Positions 53,593 to 63,021 of a stretch of DNA of 64,000 bases are shown in pieces. Origin of the DNA: HdN1 sp964473645 (lineage in GTDB: Bacteria > Pseudomonadota > Gammaproteobacteria > Pseudomonadales > Ketobacteraceae); NCBI GenBank assembly GCA_964473645.1, contig CAYYPW010000012.1:62001-126000 (forward strand). The letters run 5' to 3'. A model generated the notes under the pieces. The model did not search any database. It saw nothing but the letters and a program-made list of their open reading frames with translations, and was not told where the DNA came from. Both the position numbers and the translations under genes were made by a program. Numbering within the stretch: the stretch's first letter is position 1; each line of letters begins with the position of its first letter.

Positions 53593-53674
53593 GCAGCGCC
53601 ATTAGGCTTTGCAGCGACAGTAGCCCGTGCAGCGACATTAGACCCAGCAGCAACAGTAGATTGAGCCGCAGTAG
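53593..53674 (+). repeat. 18-bp tandem repeat, 4.5 copies
   Basis: Units of the form GCAGCGACAGTAG-N5 start at 53593, 53611, 53629, 53647 and (partial) 53665, about 120 bases before the second RND operon. Confidence 0.85.
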
Positions 53675-53790
53675 GCTAAGCTGTTTATGGGATTGCCTAA
53701 AAATTTTTCACCGCATTGGCTTGGCTCAAAGCCGCTTGACTCGTTTTTGTGTACCGTCGGTACACCGGTAGTATCGTTCTGAGGATCATC

Positions 53791-55140
53791 ATGTCGTCCA
53801 CGTTGTACGCCCCCTCCACATTGCGCAGCGCCCGTCGGTGGCTTGTCGCCAGCCTGCTGCTCACTCTGAGCGCCTGCGGAGGCAAGCAGGATACTGCAGC
53901 TCCTGCTACGGCTCCCACCACCCAACCCCCTGTCGACGTAGAAATTATCACGGTCCAATCCAACGATCTGCGGCGCACCCTGCAAATGCCGGGGCGAGTG
54001 ATGTCGGTGCGTACCGCTCAAGTACGAGCCCGTGTGGAGGGCATCGTCGAAAAGCGTGTCTACCAGGAAGGCAGCGATGTAAATGCAGGGGATGTACTGT
54101 TTCGCATCGATCCCGAGGTGATGGCTGCTAACGTTGCCGTTGCACGGGCCGCAGTCGCCGAGAAGCAGGCTGACGCTCAGGTGGCCGAACAAACCCTGGC
54201 ACGTATGCGCACACTGCTGAAAACCAACGCCATCAGCACCCAGCAATATGATGAGGCGGTTGCCCGCCAGGGGCAGGCCGAAGCTGCCGTGGCAGCAGCG
54301 CAAGCCGCATTGGCACGCGCCCAGATTGATCTCGATCACGCGACCGTACGCGCCCCCATTGCCGGGCGAATCGGGCGTGCCCTGGTCACCGAAGGCGCCC
54401 TGGTCAGTAAAGACGACGCCACACATATGGCAACCATTGAGCAGGTCAATCCCATCCAGGTGAATTTCGCGCAATCCAGCGCGGATTATCTGCGGTTTCG
54501 TCAGCAGATCTTTGGTCAAGCCGCCGTAAAAGAAAGCAACCCCGTACAGCAACACATTGACGTCGATCTGATCCTGGAGGATGGCTCGGTATTCCCGCGC
54601 AAAGGCAAGTTGCTGTGGGCAGACTTCGCCGTTGATGTGAACACGGGGTCTATTTTTATGCGCGCCGAGTTTCCCAACCCGGATGCTGCTTTGTTGCCGG
54701 GCCAGTTTGTGGGGGTGAGGCTGCCATTCGCCACCAGCGAGAGTACCTTGTCGGTGCCACAGCGTTCGGTCATGGCCTCATCGCAAGGGCAGTATGTTTA
54801 TCGGGTGGGAGAGGGCAACAAGGTAGAATCGGTAACGATCGAGGTCGGTGGCCTCTCTGGCTCCGATTGGCTGATTCGCAAAGGTCTGGAAGCAGGCGAT
54901 CGCATCATCGTAAACGGGTTGCAGAAAGTGCGCCCGGGGGCAGAAGTAAACCCCGTTGCGGCCCCCGTTGCAGCGCAGCCTGTGGCTGCCAGCGATACCG
55001 CACAGACACCCAATTATGTGCACGCCGAGGCAAAATCAGAAGCGCAAGCACCCGTGCCAACATCTGCCTCAACGTCGGGCAATGTGCAAGCATCGCCCCC
55101 GCCAGCGTCGGCTGATGCCAACACCAGCAAGGGTCGCTGA
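53791..55140 (+). CDS. RND efflux periplasmic adaptor (AcrA/MexA type)
   Basis: A 449-residue lipoprotein adaptor (LLTLSACGG) with the lipoyl/hairpin arrangement of MexA: ARVEGIVEKRVYQEGSDV, a long Ala/Gln coiled coil, and VRAPIAGRIGRALVTEGALV. The last 55 residues are a low-complexity Ala/Pro/Gln tail. The ATG at 53791 with GAGG 7 bases upstream replaces the longer reading from 53749. The permease starts 2 bases after its stop. Confidence 0.93.
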   Translation: MSSTLYAPSTLRSARRWLVASLLLTLSACGGKQDTAAPATAPTTQPPVDVEIITVQSNDLRRTLQMPGRVMSVRTAQVRARVEGIVEKRVYQEGSDVNAGDVLFRIDPEVMAANVAVARAAVAEKQADAQVAEQTLARMRTLLKTNAISTQQYDEAVARQGQAEAAVAAAQAALARAQIDLDHATVRAPIAGRIGRALVTEGALVSKDDATHMATIEQVNPIQVNFAQSSADYLRFRQQIFGQAAVKESNPVQQHIDVDLILEDGSVFPRKGKLLWADFAVDVNTGSIFMRAEFPNPDAALLPGQFVGVRLPFATSESTLSVPQRSVMASSQGQYVYRVGEGNKVESVTIEVGGLSGSDWLIRKGLEAGDRIIVNGLQKVRPGAEVNPVAAPVAAQPVAASDTAQTPNYVHAEAKSEAQAPVPTSASTSGNVQASPPPASADANTSKGR

Positions 55141-55142
55141 AC

Positions 55143-58100
55143 ATGCTGCCACAGTTTTTTATCAGTCGTCCTATTTTTGCCTGGGTCATTGCGCTGGCCG
55201 TGGTGCTAGGCGGCTTGCTGTCCATTCGCTCACTTCCCGTATCGCAATATCCCGAAGTCGCGCCGCCTACCATTAACGTTACTGCCAATTATCCCGGAGC
55301 AAGCGCTCAGGTGATGGAAGAAACCGTCACCAACCTGATCGAGCAGGAAATGAATGGCCTCGACGATTTGCTCTACATGGAATCCGCCACCGATTCCAAC
55401 GGCCTCATGAACACCTCGTTAACCTTCAGCACCGGTACATCACTCGATCTCGCCTCAGTGGAAGTGCAAAACCGCATCAAACGCGTCGAAGCCCGCCTGC
55501 CCGAAGAAGTGCGTCGGCAAGGCATCACGGTGGCGAAATTCCGCCGCAATTTCATGATGATCGTAACCTTCGCCTCACCCGATAAAAGCCTGGATGGCGT
55601 CGGTATCGGCAGTTTTGTTGCCTCCAATGTGCTCGAAAATGTGCGACGCGTGCGTGGTGTGGGTGAAACCCAATTGCTCGGCACCGAATATTCGATGCGT
55701 ATCTGGCTCAACCACTACAAGTTGGCGGCATTCAAACTGAGCCCGGCCGAAGTATTGCGTACCGTACGCGCCCAGAACGTGCAAATCGCAACCGGCGAAC
55801 TCGGTCAAGCCCCCGCGTTACCCGGTCAAGAAATCGCAGCCACCGTGCTCACGCGTGGCCGGCTTTCTACGCCTGAAGAATTTGGCGATATCATTCTGCG
55901 TGCGAATACTGATGGCGCATCCGTACGCCTGAAAGACGTTGCCCGCATCGAACTCGGTGCACAAGATTATATTCTGCGTACCCGCCTGAACGGCCAACCG
56001 TCCGCCGGTATCGGTATCAAATTGGCGCCCGGTGAAAACGCACTCGACACCTCACGACGTGTGCGCGAACGGCTCGAAGAAATGAGCGCCTATTTTCCCA
56101 AGAGCATTGCCTGGGATGTTTCCTACGACACCTCCCGTTTTGTCGATATCTCGATTCGTGAAGTCGTCAAAACCCTCGCCGAAGCCTTTGTGCTGGTATT
56201 TTTGGTGATGTGGCTGTTTTTGGGCAGCTTCCGGGCGGCGTTAATTCCGGCGCTGGTGGTGCCAGTGTCGTTGATCGGCACCTTGTGCGGATTGTATTTA
56301 TTGGGCTATTCCATCAACGTACTCACGCTGTTCGCGATGGTGCTGGCAATTGGCGTGGTCGTTGACGACGCCATCGTCGTGGTAGAAAACGTCGAACGCA
56401 TCATGCATGAAGAAAATCTCGATCCATTGCCCGCTACACGAAAAGCCATGGCCCAAACCTTTGGTGCCATCGTGGGGATCACGGTGGTGCTCTCCGCCGT
56501 GTTCGTGCCGATGGCCTTTTTCGGCGGCAGCGTAGGCACTATCTACCAGCAATTTTCGGTCACGCTGGTGTTAACGATGTTGTTCTCAGCCTTGATGGCG
56601 ATGTCGTTGTCTCCGGCCTTATGTGCGTCCATCCTGCGCCGACATGAAGGCCACGAAGGCTTTTTGGCTTGGTTCAACGATCGATTTTCCGCACTTAATC
56701 GCCGGTATGGGCGCTGGGTTCGCTGGGTAGTGCAGAGGCCGCTGCGTTTTCTGTTGGTCTATCTAATCATCGCCGTTGCAGCCTGCGTTATGTTTTTGCG
56801 CCTACCCAGTGGGTTTTTGCCAGCAGAAGATCAGGGCTATCTGATATCAGTGATACAAATGCCAGCGGGTTCCACGCAGGAGCGCACGCTCAAAGTGCTG
56901 TCAGAAGTCGAAGATTATTTTCTACAACAGCCCGAAGTGACCAAAGTGGTCGCCATTGGTGGTTTCAGCTTTCTGGGTCGAGGGCAGGATGCGGCCATCG
57001 CCTTTATTCGCCTCAAGAGTTGGGATGAACGTAAAGATCCTTCGCAGCATTCCCTCTCGATCATGCAACGCGCCAATATGGCATTTTTCGCAATCAAACA
57101 GGCATTTGTGTTTGTCGTAAATCCACCGCCCATTCCTGAGCTGGCGGCGCTAGGCGGATTTGATTTCCGCATGGTGGATCGCGCGGTGGTCGGCCGCGAC
57201 AAACTCATTGAAGCGCGCAATATGGCGTTGGGACTGGCGGCGCAGCATCCTGCGTTATCGGGGGTTCGTTTCGAAGGCAAAGAGTCTGGCACCCAGCTCA
57301 TGCTGGATATCGATCGCTTGCGCGCACAATCGCTCGGCATCGACATTGCCGAACTCAATGATGCGCTCTCTGTCACCTTGGGGTCTGCCTACGTCAACGA
57401 TTTTTTCCGTGCCGGGCGAGTGCTCAAGGTCAATATGCAACTCGATTCTGCCTCGCGTGCTACCCCCGAGCAAATCCTGGCAATGCGTATCAAAACCAGC
57501 AACGGTTCGCTGGTGCCGCTTTCCGAAATCGCAACACCGCGCTGGATCGTCGGTGCCCCACGTCTTGACCGTTATAACGGCATGCCTGTAATGAAAATCG
57601 CTGGCAATGCTTCCGCAGGTCACAGCACCGGCGAGGCCATGCAAGCCATGGAAGAAATCGCCAGGCAACTGCCACAAGGCATCGGTTTCGAATGGTCCAC
57701 CACCTCCTTCGAAGAAAAGCTCTCAGGCGCGCAGACGCCCTTGCTGTTTGGTCTGTCGATCCTGGTTGTTTTCATGTGCTTGGCCGCGCTTTATGAAAGC
57801 TGGTCGATTCCGCTGGCGGTGCTGCTGGTCGTCCCATTGGGTCTGTTCGGCGCTGTATTGGCCGTGATGTTGCGAGACATGCCCAATGATGTGTACTTCA
57901 AAGTAGGTATGGTCACCATTATTGGTTTATCAGCCAAAAACTCGATTTTGATCGTTGAGTTTGCGCGTCAACTCGAAGCGCAAGGTCGCACCGCGATGCA
58001 AGCCGTCATTGAGGCGGCGGGATTGCGATTGCGCCCCATCATCATGACCTCGATCGCCTTTATTTGTGGTGTGCTGCCGTTGGTGCTTTCCAGCGGGGCA

Positions 58101-58313
58101 GGGGCCTCAAGCCGTCATGCGATCGGCACTGGCGTCATGGGGGGCATGGTCAGCGCAACGTTGCTGGCCATCATTTTGGTACCCGTGCTCTACGTGACCA
58201 TCCGTCGTCTTTTTCCTGGGGGAACGACGCCCGCCGAAGTCGAAAAATCGATGACCAACTCGCCGGAATCCGGCTCGACACTGGCTTCGGTGAATACTCC
58301 CAATACAAAATGA
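55143..58313 (+). CDS. RND multidrug efflux permease (AcrB/MexB type)
   Basis: A 1056-residue HAE1-type proton-drug antiporter, starting MLPQFFISRPIFAWV. The proton-relay Asp pair is in AIGVVVDDAIVVVENVER, and the C-terminal helix is GVMGGMVSATLLAIILVPVLYV. No outer-membrane channel gene follows, so it must borrow a TolC-like partner. No sigma54 element was seen before this operon. Confidence 0.94.
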   Translation: MLPQFFISRPIFAWVIALAVVLGGLLSIRSLPVSQYPEVAPPTINVTANYPGASAQVMEETVTNLIEQEMNGLDDLLYMESATDSNGLMNTSLTFSTGTSLDLASVEVQNRIKRVEARLPEEVRRQGITVAKFRRNFMMIVTFASPDKSLDGVGIGSFVASNVLENVRRVRGVGETQLLGTEYSMRIWLNHYKLAAFKLSPAEVLRTVRAQNVQIATGELGQAPALPGQEIAATVLTRGRLSTPEEFGDIILRANTDGASVRLKDVARIELGAQDYILRTRLNGQPSAGIGIKLAPGENALDTSRRVRERLEEMSAYFPKSIAWDVSYDTSRFVDISIREVVKTLAEAFVLVFLVMWLFLGSFRAALIPALVVPVSLIGTLCGLYLLGYSINVLTLFAMVLAIGVVVDDAIVVVENVERIMHEENLDPLPATRKAMAQTFGAIVGITVVLSAVFVPMAFFGGSVGTIYQQFSVTLVLTMLFSALMAMSLSPALCASILRRHEGHEGFLAWFNDRFSALNRRYGRWVRWVVQRPLRFLLVYLIIAVAACVMFLRLPSGFLPAEDQGYLISVIQMPAGSTQERTLKVLSEVEDYFLQQPEVTKVVAIGGFSFLGRGQDAAIAFIRLKSWDERKDPSQHSLSIMQRANMAFFAIKQAFVFVVNPPPIPELAALGGFDFRMVDRAVVGRDKLIEARNMALGLAAQHPALSGVRFEGKESGTQLMLDIDRLRAQSLGIDIAELNDALSVTLGSAYVNDFFRAGRVLKVNMQLDSASRATPEQILAMRIKTSNGSLVPLSEIATPRWIVGAPRLDRYNGMPVMKIAGNASAGHSTGEAMQAMEEIARQLPQGIGFEWSTTSFEEKLSGAQTPLLFGLSILVVFMCLAALYESWSIPLAVLLVVPLGLFGAVLAVMLRDMPNDVYFKVGMVTIIGLSAKNSILIVEFARQLEAQGRTAMQAVIEAAGLRLRPIIMTSIAFICGVLPLVLSSGAGASSRHAIGTGVMGGMVSATLLAIILVPVLYVTIRRLFPGGTTPAEVEKSMTNSPESGSTLASVNTPNTK

Positions 58314-58444
58314 AATCAAAGGCTTAGTTTGCTTAGAAGCAAAATATACGGCGTTATTAACTTATAGTTCTTTATGGAATTATCGTCTCGTCGTATTCTT
58401 GCGGGCGTATTAATTTGCAGTAGTCTTGTGAGGCTGTAATCGCT

Positions 58445-59161
58445 ATGTCATCGAATGTCGACAAAATTGACGTCGCCGAGATCACCAATTCGGCCGGGTT
58501 ATCACCGCAGCAAATCGCCGAGCTCAATACCCGCTATCGCGCGATGAACTTTGCTGAGCGTCTTCATCAGGTCTATAAGGATTTCGACCCTGCCAAAATT
58601 CTGGTGACTTCCTCCTTTGCGGCCACTTCTGCTTATTTCCTGCATATCGTGTCGACGATTCGCCCCGATCAGGTTATTCATTTCATCGATACCGGTTACC
58701 ACTTTCCCGAGACACTGGAATACCGCCAGTACCTCATCGACCTGTTCAAATTGAAAGTGGTGGATGTACGCGCCGAAGAATGGAAGCACGACTACACCGC
58801 GAAAGAGAAAGTCTATGAATCCGACCCGGATTTCTGCTGCTCGATCAATAAGGTAGAGCCGCTGGATGAGATCAAGCCCAATTTCCATTTGTGGGTGTCG
58901 AGCCTGATGAGCTGGCAAACCGATCACCGCGCCGGCATGGAAATCTTTGAAGAGCGTCGTGGCATCATCAAATTCAATCCGATGATCGACGTGACCGAAG
59001 CCGAACGCGAAGCCTATATCAAGGAACACAATCTGCCGTTCCACCCGTTGGTGGCGCAGGGCTATACCTCGATTGGTTGCACCCACTGCACGGCGCCAGG
59101 CCAGAGTCGCGCTGGCAGATGGCTGGGCAAACCGAAAACCGAATGCGGCTTGCACATGTAG
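58445..59161 (+). CDS. cysH: Assimilatory APS/PAPS reductase, [4Fe-4S] type
   Basis: A 238-residue thioredoxin-dependent reductase that converts adenylyl sulfate (or PAPS) to sulfite. The PAPS-reductase fold is followed by Cys131-Cys132 and Cys212-x2-Cys215, the four ligands of the iron-sulfur cluster of APS-using enzymes, and the catalytic Cys234 in ECGLH. It should therefore accept APS. It stands alone between the RND pump and dedA, and its product feeds the cysteine pathway that the encapsulin operon acts on. Confidence 0.95.
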   Translation: MSSNVDKIDVAEITNSAGLSPQQIAELNTRYRAMNFAERLHQVYKDFDPAKILVTSSFAATSAYFLHIVSTIRPDQVIHFIDTGYHFPETLEYRQYLIDLFKLKVVDVRAEEWKHDYTAKEKVYESDPDFCCSINKVEPLDEIKPNFHLWVSSLMSWQTDHRAGMEIFEERRGIIKFNPMIDVTEAEREAYIKEHNLPFHPLVAQGYTSIGCTHCTAPGQSRAGRWLGKPKTECGLHM

Positions 59162-59199
59162 GTCAAGACGCCTCATTCACTCGCTATGCTACAAAGCAA

Positions 59200-59230
59200 A
59201 TCGCCCCGCTACATGGGTAGCCGGGGCGAT
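59200..59230. terminator. Hairpin between cysH and dedA
   Basis: ATCGCCCC (59200-59207) pairs with GGGGCGAT (59223-59230) and GCTAC with GTAGC inside, with one bulged base. On the minus strand it is followed by TTGCTTTG, so it mainly serves dedA. Confidence 0.7.
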
Positions 59231-59267
59231 CTATAAAAGCCGCTATTTCGCAGTTCTACCGAACCAA

Positions 59268-59924
59268 TCAAACCGCTTTTTTCTTTGCCCGCTCGGCCAA
59301 ATAGTGGCGCACAAAAGCAATCAGTGCGGGCAAGGCTGACACCAATACGATCCCCATTATCATTACCGTAAAATGCTCTTTCACAACGGGAATGTTACCG
59401 AAAAAGTAACCTGCTCCCATAAAGCCCGGCACCCACAAAACCGATGCTACAAAACTATATGCCATGTAGGTGCCATACGGCATTTTGCCAATGCCTGCAA
59501 CAAACGGCACAAAGGTGCGAAAAATTGGCAGGAAGCGCGCCATGATAATCGCGCGGGGGCCATAGACCTTATAAAAAACCTGGGTTTTTTCCAGATAGTC
59601 ACGATTGAATATTTTTGAGTCTGACGAGGCAAATACCTTGGGCCCGATGGTGCGTCCAAACCAATAATTGGTATTGTCCCCAAGAAAGGCCGCCAACATA
59701 ATCAGCGCCCCCATCAGCACGGGGTCAAACGCGCCCGTGGCGGCGAGGGCACCGGCGGCAAACAGCAGCGAATCACCGGGCAAAAAAGGTGTTACCACCA
59801 AGCCGGTTTCACAGAACACAATCAAAAACAAAATGCCGTAAAGCCAGGTGCCGTAATCGCGGGCCAGCTCGAACAGGTGTTGGTCAATATGCAGAATAAA
59901 ATCGATGATAAACACGACAGGCAT
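59268..59924 (-). CDS. DedA-family membrane protein
   Basis: A 218-residue protein with about five membrane segments and the VTT/DedA signature region ARFLPIFRTFVPFVAGIGKM, preceded by FFGRTIG-like and followed by GYFFGNIP. DedA proteins are lipid scramblases or transporters involved in undecaprenyl phosphate recycling and membrane potential. The stop lies beside a terminator. Confidence 0.92.
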   Translation of the reverse strand: MPVVFIIDFILHIDQHLFELARDYGTWLYGILFLIVFCETGLVVTPFLPGDSLLFAAGALAATGAFDPVLMGALIMLAAFLGDNTNYWFGRTIGPKVFASSDSKIFNRDYLEKTQVFYKVYGPRAIIMARFLPIFRTFVPFVAGIGKMPYGTYMAYSFVASVLWVPGFMGAGYFFGNIPVVKEHFTVMIMGIVLVSALPALIAFVRHYLAERAKKKAV

Positions 59925-60043
59925 CTCATGTCAGCGACGGTGGCTGCATTCTAATGACTGCCGTGCTCAATGGCGAGTGAACGTTTTTGCGGGCTGAGCG
60001 TTTTGTGAGAAAGTTACTTTCAATTCGTTGCTGCTGGGATGCG

Positions 60044-60610
60044 TTATTGCTGGGGCACGATTTTCAACTTGCCCCGTCCGACCACAATATCCACCGGCAT
60101 GGTCGCCAGTAGCTTTTGGCGGGGATCACTTTCATCCAGCCGGTAAACCGGCATTTGCTCCAACAACTTCGCCAGCGTGCCCATGACCATGTCGACCACC
60201 GGCTTCACCTGCTTTTCGGCATCGCCACGCAAAAAAGGCGATTTCATCTGGCTGTCGATCAACTGTAGCCGTCTGATATAAACCGCCTTGTCTTTGCCGG
60301 AATACACAGGCGTCCCTTCAATTTTCAGGGTCACATCCACCGGAATTTTGGCAAGTACGGCATTGAGCGCCGCCTGTCCTGTGACATCCAACACCACCAC
60401 ATCACGATCATCCGGCCCGACATCAATATGGGCCGTTTCAAGAGAGACGCTCAACGGCGACCCAGAATTGGCTTGCTGCCGGTCAAAATCCTTCACCGCT
60501 TTTTGCAGATATTGTTCTAACTCCGCCTCATTCACTTCGTAAGTGGCCAAGGTGGTACAGCCAACATTGAACAGGGCGAGTACCGCCAATAGCAAAATGC
60601 GAATAGACAT
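60044..60610 (-). CDS. DUF1439 lipoprotein (YceB-like)
   Basis: A 188-residue lipoprotein (LALFNVGCTTL) of the DUF1439 family, a tubular lipid-binding-like fold with unknown role. The ATG at 60610 with AGGAG 6 bases upstream is preferred over 60631. It follows thiE by 33 bases and may be cotranscribed with it. Confidence 0.85.
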   Translation of the reverse strand: MSIRILLLAVLALFNVGCTTLATYEVNEAELEQYLQKAVKDFDRQQANSGSPLSVSLETAHIDVGPDDRDVVVLDVTGQAALNAVLAKIPVDVTLKIEGTPVYSGKDKAVYIRRLQLIDSQMKSPFLRGDAEKQVKPVVDMVMGTLAKLLEQMPVYRLDESDPRQKLLATMPVDIVVGRGKLKIVPQQ

Positions 60611-60643
60611 AACGACTCCTGTGGTGGTCAAAACGCGTAATGG

Positions 60644-61282
60644 TTAAAACAATGCGTCATAGGCTCGACAGTGTACCGTAATCTCAGCGTTATCGCGGCT
60701 GAACACATCGCCGATCACGGCCAGCATGGCAAACCCCGCATTTACCAGCGGTCTGGCCTGGGGCAGGGTAATCCCGCCAATGGCCACGGCCGGGCAGGGG
60801 AGTGTTGCCAGGGTTGGGCTCACCCTCTCCAGTTGGGCGGGCGGTGCATCCGGTTTGGTGCCTGAACTGAAAAAGCGGCCAAACGCAACATAATCAGCTC
60901 CATCGGCGGCGGCCTGGTGCGCCAGCACTGGATCACCATGGCAGGTGGCCCCCAGCAACTTGGTTGGCCCTAACTGTTGGCGGGCCATTGGCACCGGCAT
61001 ATCCTCCAGCCCGACATGAACGCCGTCAGCATCACATGCCAGTGCCAGCGCAACATCATCGTTGATAATAAATAACGCATTGTACGCATGGCAAAGCGAT
61101 CGCAGTTGCCGGGCTTCTTCAAGGCGACGTTCAGTATCGCCCGATTTATCGCGGTATTGCACGATGCGGGCACCGCCAGCGAGAGCTGCTGTTACCTTAT
61201 CAAGCAATAGCAAAGGCGGCGTCAGCACGGGATCAGTGATGACATAAAGCCCCCTCAAACGAGCGGTCAGGTGGGATCGCAT
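60644..61282 (-). CDS. thiE: Thiamine-phosphate synthase
   Basis: A 212-residue TIM-barrel enzyme joining HMP-diphosphate and thiazole phosphate to thiamine phosphate. LYVITD, IVQYRDK, IINDD, DGVHVGLEDM and the phosphate loop AIGGI are present. It starts at 61282, overlapping thiD by 16 bases; an open frame upstream is not used. It is somewhat divergent but complete. Confidence 0.94.
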   Translation of the reverse strand: MRSHLTARLRGLYVITDPVLTPPLLLLDKVTAALAGGARIVQYRDKSGDTERRLEEARQLRSLCHAYNALFIINDDVALALACDADGVHVGLEDMPVPMARQQLGPTKLLGATCHGDPVLAHQAAADGADYVAFGRFFSSGTKPDAPPAQLERVSPTLATLPCPAVAIGGITLPQARPLVNAGFAMLAVIGDVFSRDNAEITVHCRAYDALF

Positions 61283-62073
61283 GTGTAAACCCCTCCACGC
61301 CACCAGAAAAAACGGCTGGGCATCGCTTGGCCTGCCCCCGGGGTGGTGGCATGTAGTAAGGTGCGCCAGGTGTAATTTTGCGCTCTTCTGCAGGCGGCCA
61401 GCATGGGCTGCCCCGTGGCCAGAGAGCCTGCGCAGGCAGAGGCAAGGGTACATCCCGAGCCATGAAATTCACCGGGCAGGCGCGTCCAGTGTTGCTCATC
61501 AATACACGTCATCTGGTGCCACAACCGATTGCACACATCGTCATCAGCCTCGTGCCCCCCTGTCAGCAACGCATAGGCGCCCGCGCGTCGTGTGAGGTGT
61601 TGCCCACATTCCTCCAGATTGCTTGCAGAGGGGCAGAGCAAGCGTGCCTCCAGCGAGTTCGGGGTCACTAGCGTAACGCGCGGAAGTAATTCTTCGCGTA
61701 TGCAGGCGGCCATGTCGCCTTTCGACAGGCTGCCGCCGCCCCCCGCCGTGAGCACCGGGTCCAACACCACAGGCACTTGTGGCCAGGCACGCAAAAGTGC
61801 TGCGATGGCGCGAACATTCTCCTCACTCCCGATCATGCCGATTTTGACGGCAGCAATGGGCATATCGGTCAGCACGGCCTCTGCCTGCGCCATCAACAGG
61901 CTTGCGGGGGTTGGTGTGAAGGCAGAAACGTTGCGGGTGTCCTGCACCGTCAGTGCAGTCACGACGGTAGCGGCGCGACATCCCATGCTGGCGAGGGCTT
62001 CGATATCGGCCTGAATACCTGCACCCCCGGTAGGGTCGTGGCCAGCAATGACAAGAACATACGGGGCAGACAT
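61267..62073 (-). CDS. thiD: Hydroxymethylpyrimidine (phosphate) kinase
   Basis: A 268-residue ribokinase-like enzyme phosphorylating HMP and HMP-P for thiamine synthesis. AGHDPTGGAGIQADIEA, AVKIGMIGS, DPVLTAGGG and the catalytic FHGSGCTLAS are intact. It is cotranscribed with thiE. No THI-box (TPP riboswitch) was recognised upstream. Confidence 0.95.
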   Translation of the reverse strand: MSAPYVLVIAGHDPTGGAGIQADIEALASMGCRAATVVTALTVQDTRNVSAFTPTPASLLMAQAEAVLTDMPIAAVKIGMIGSEENVRAIAALLRAWPQVPVVLDPVLTAGGGGSLSKGDMAACIREELLPRVTLVTPNSLEARLLCPSASNLEECGQHLTRRAGAYALLTGGHEADDDVCNRLWHQMTCIDEQHWTRLPGEFHGSGCTLASACAGSLATGQPMLAACRRAQNYTWRTLLHATTPGAGQAMPSRFFWWRGGVYTCDPT

Positions 62074-62393
62074 GAGGGGCTCTCCGAAAAAACTGCCGCT
62101 AAGATAACGATTTGCGAGGCTCGTCGCCAGTCAAGCTGCTTTTCTTATCTTGGGATACTCTTTCGGGGGAGTCGATGGTTATAGGTAATAGCCCGCCCCG
62201 GCTCGCCGAGAACCGGTGGCTAAATACGTTGGGGGTTTCTTTGGCATGCAATATAATTCGCGCCGTTAAAGAACGGCACTTAAAAACTGCGATCAAAAAC
62301 GACGATCAAGAACAACAATAGCCATCGGCTTGGCCTCATCCGCCACTGCACCGATCGATTGCCCCCCAGGGCCTTGCATGAGGTAGGTCTACA
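62074..62393. other. Divergent intergenic region thiD / thioesterase
   Basis: I see no gene, riboswitch or clear hairpin here. Short open frames lack ribosome sites and homologous patterns. Confidence 0.4.
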
Positions 62394-62810
62394 ATGTCTC
62401 CAGAGCGGATGTTTTCCACAGCCATTCATCCCCGTTTTTGCGATACCGATGCCCTTGGGCATATCAATAACACCGTATTACCCGTATGGTTTCTCGAAGG
62501 CCGCGAAGGTATCCTGCGTATCTTCAACCCGAGTTTGAAAACTGAAGATGTCAGCCTCGTGCTCGCCAAGATTGAAATCGAGTACCTGGGGGAGATTTTC
62601 TTTGGTCGTGCCGTTGAAATACGCACCTTTGTATTGCGTATCGGAACCTCCTCCATCCTGGTCGGGCAAGAGGCATGGCAGGACAATATGTTGCGTTCCA
62701 CCGCCACGGCCACCATGGTCAATTTCGATAAACATACGCGCAAATCCATCCCCATCCCTGCCGACATCCGTAAACGCCTGGCCCCCTATCTGCTTGAACA
62801 GGAAAGTTAA
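62394..62810 (+). CDS. Hotdog-fold acyl-CoA thioesterase (4HBT)
   Basis: A 138-residue single hotdog domain with the 4HBT active-site pattern FCDTDALGHINNTV, where Asp is the catalytic acid, and EIEYLGEIFFG. It probably hydrolyses acyl-CoA thioesters in the cytosol; chain preference is unknown. Confidence 0.9.
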   Translation: MSPERMFSTAIHPRFCDTDALGHINNTVLPVWFLEGREGILRIFNPSLKTEDVSLVLAKIEIEYLGEIFFGRAVEIRTFVLRIGTSSILVGQEAWQDNMLRSTATATMVNFDKHTRKSIPIPADIRKRLAPYLLEQES

Positions 62811-63021
62811 CTGACAAAAGTCAGATTTTATTGATCTAATAAGCACCTTTGCGCCTGCAGACATTTACAAAACGCTACAAACATCCTAAATGTGGATATG
62901 TACAAAGGCTTTGACCCACTGGTATATATCGTGTGTCGGCCTTTGAGCCCTTGTCCTGACTGTTGATGCAAAAAAGAACAGCGGACCTCTGTTGAAGTGT
63001 TTGGATGTTCGGGGGTAGTAA

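Noticed and set aside
53638..54555. 305-residue minus-strand open frame
   Set aside because: It overlaps the RND adaptor gene, which has clear family motifs; Cys/Gly-rich composition marks it as a shadow.
62074..62200. Possible TPP riboswitch before thiD
   Set aside because: No CTGAGA and no ACCTGATC-like core could be found in the thiD leader.
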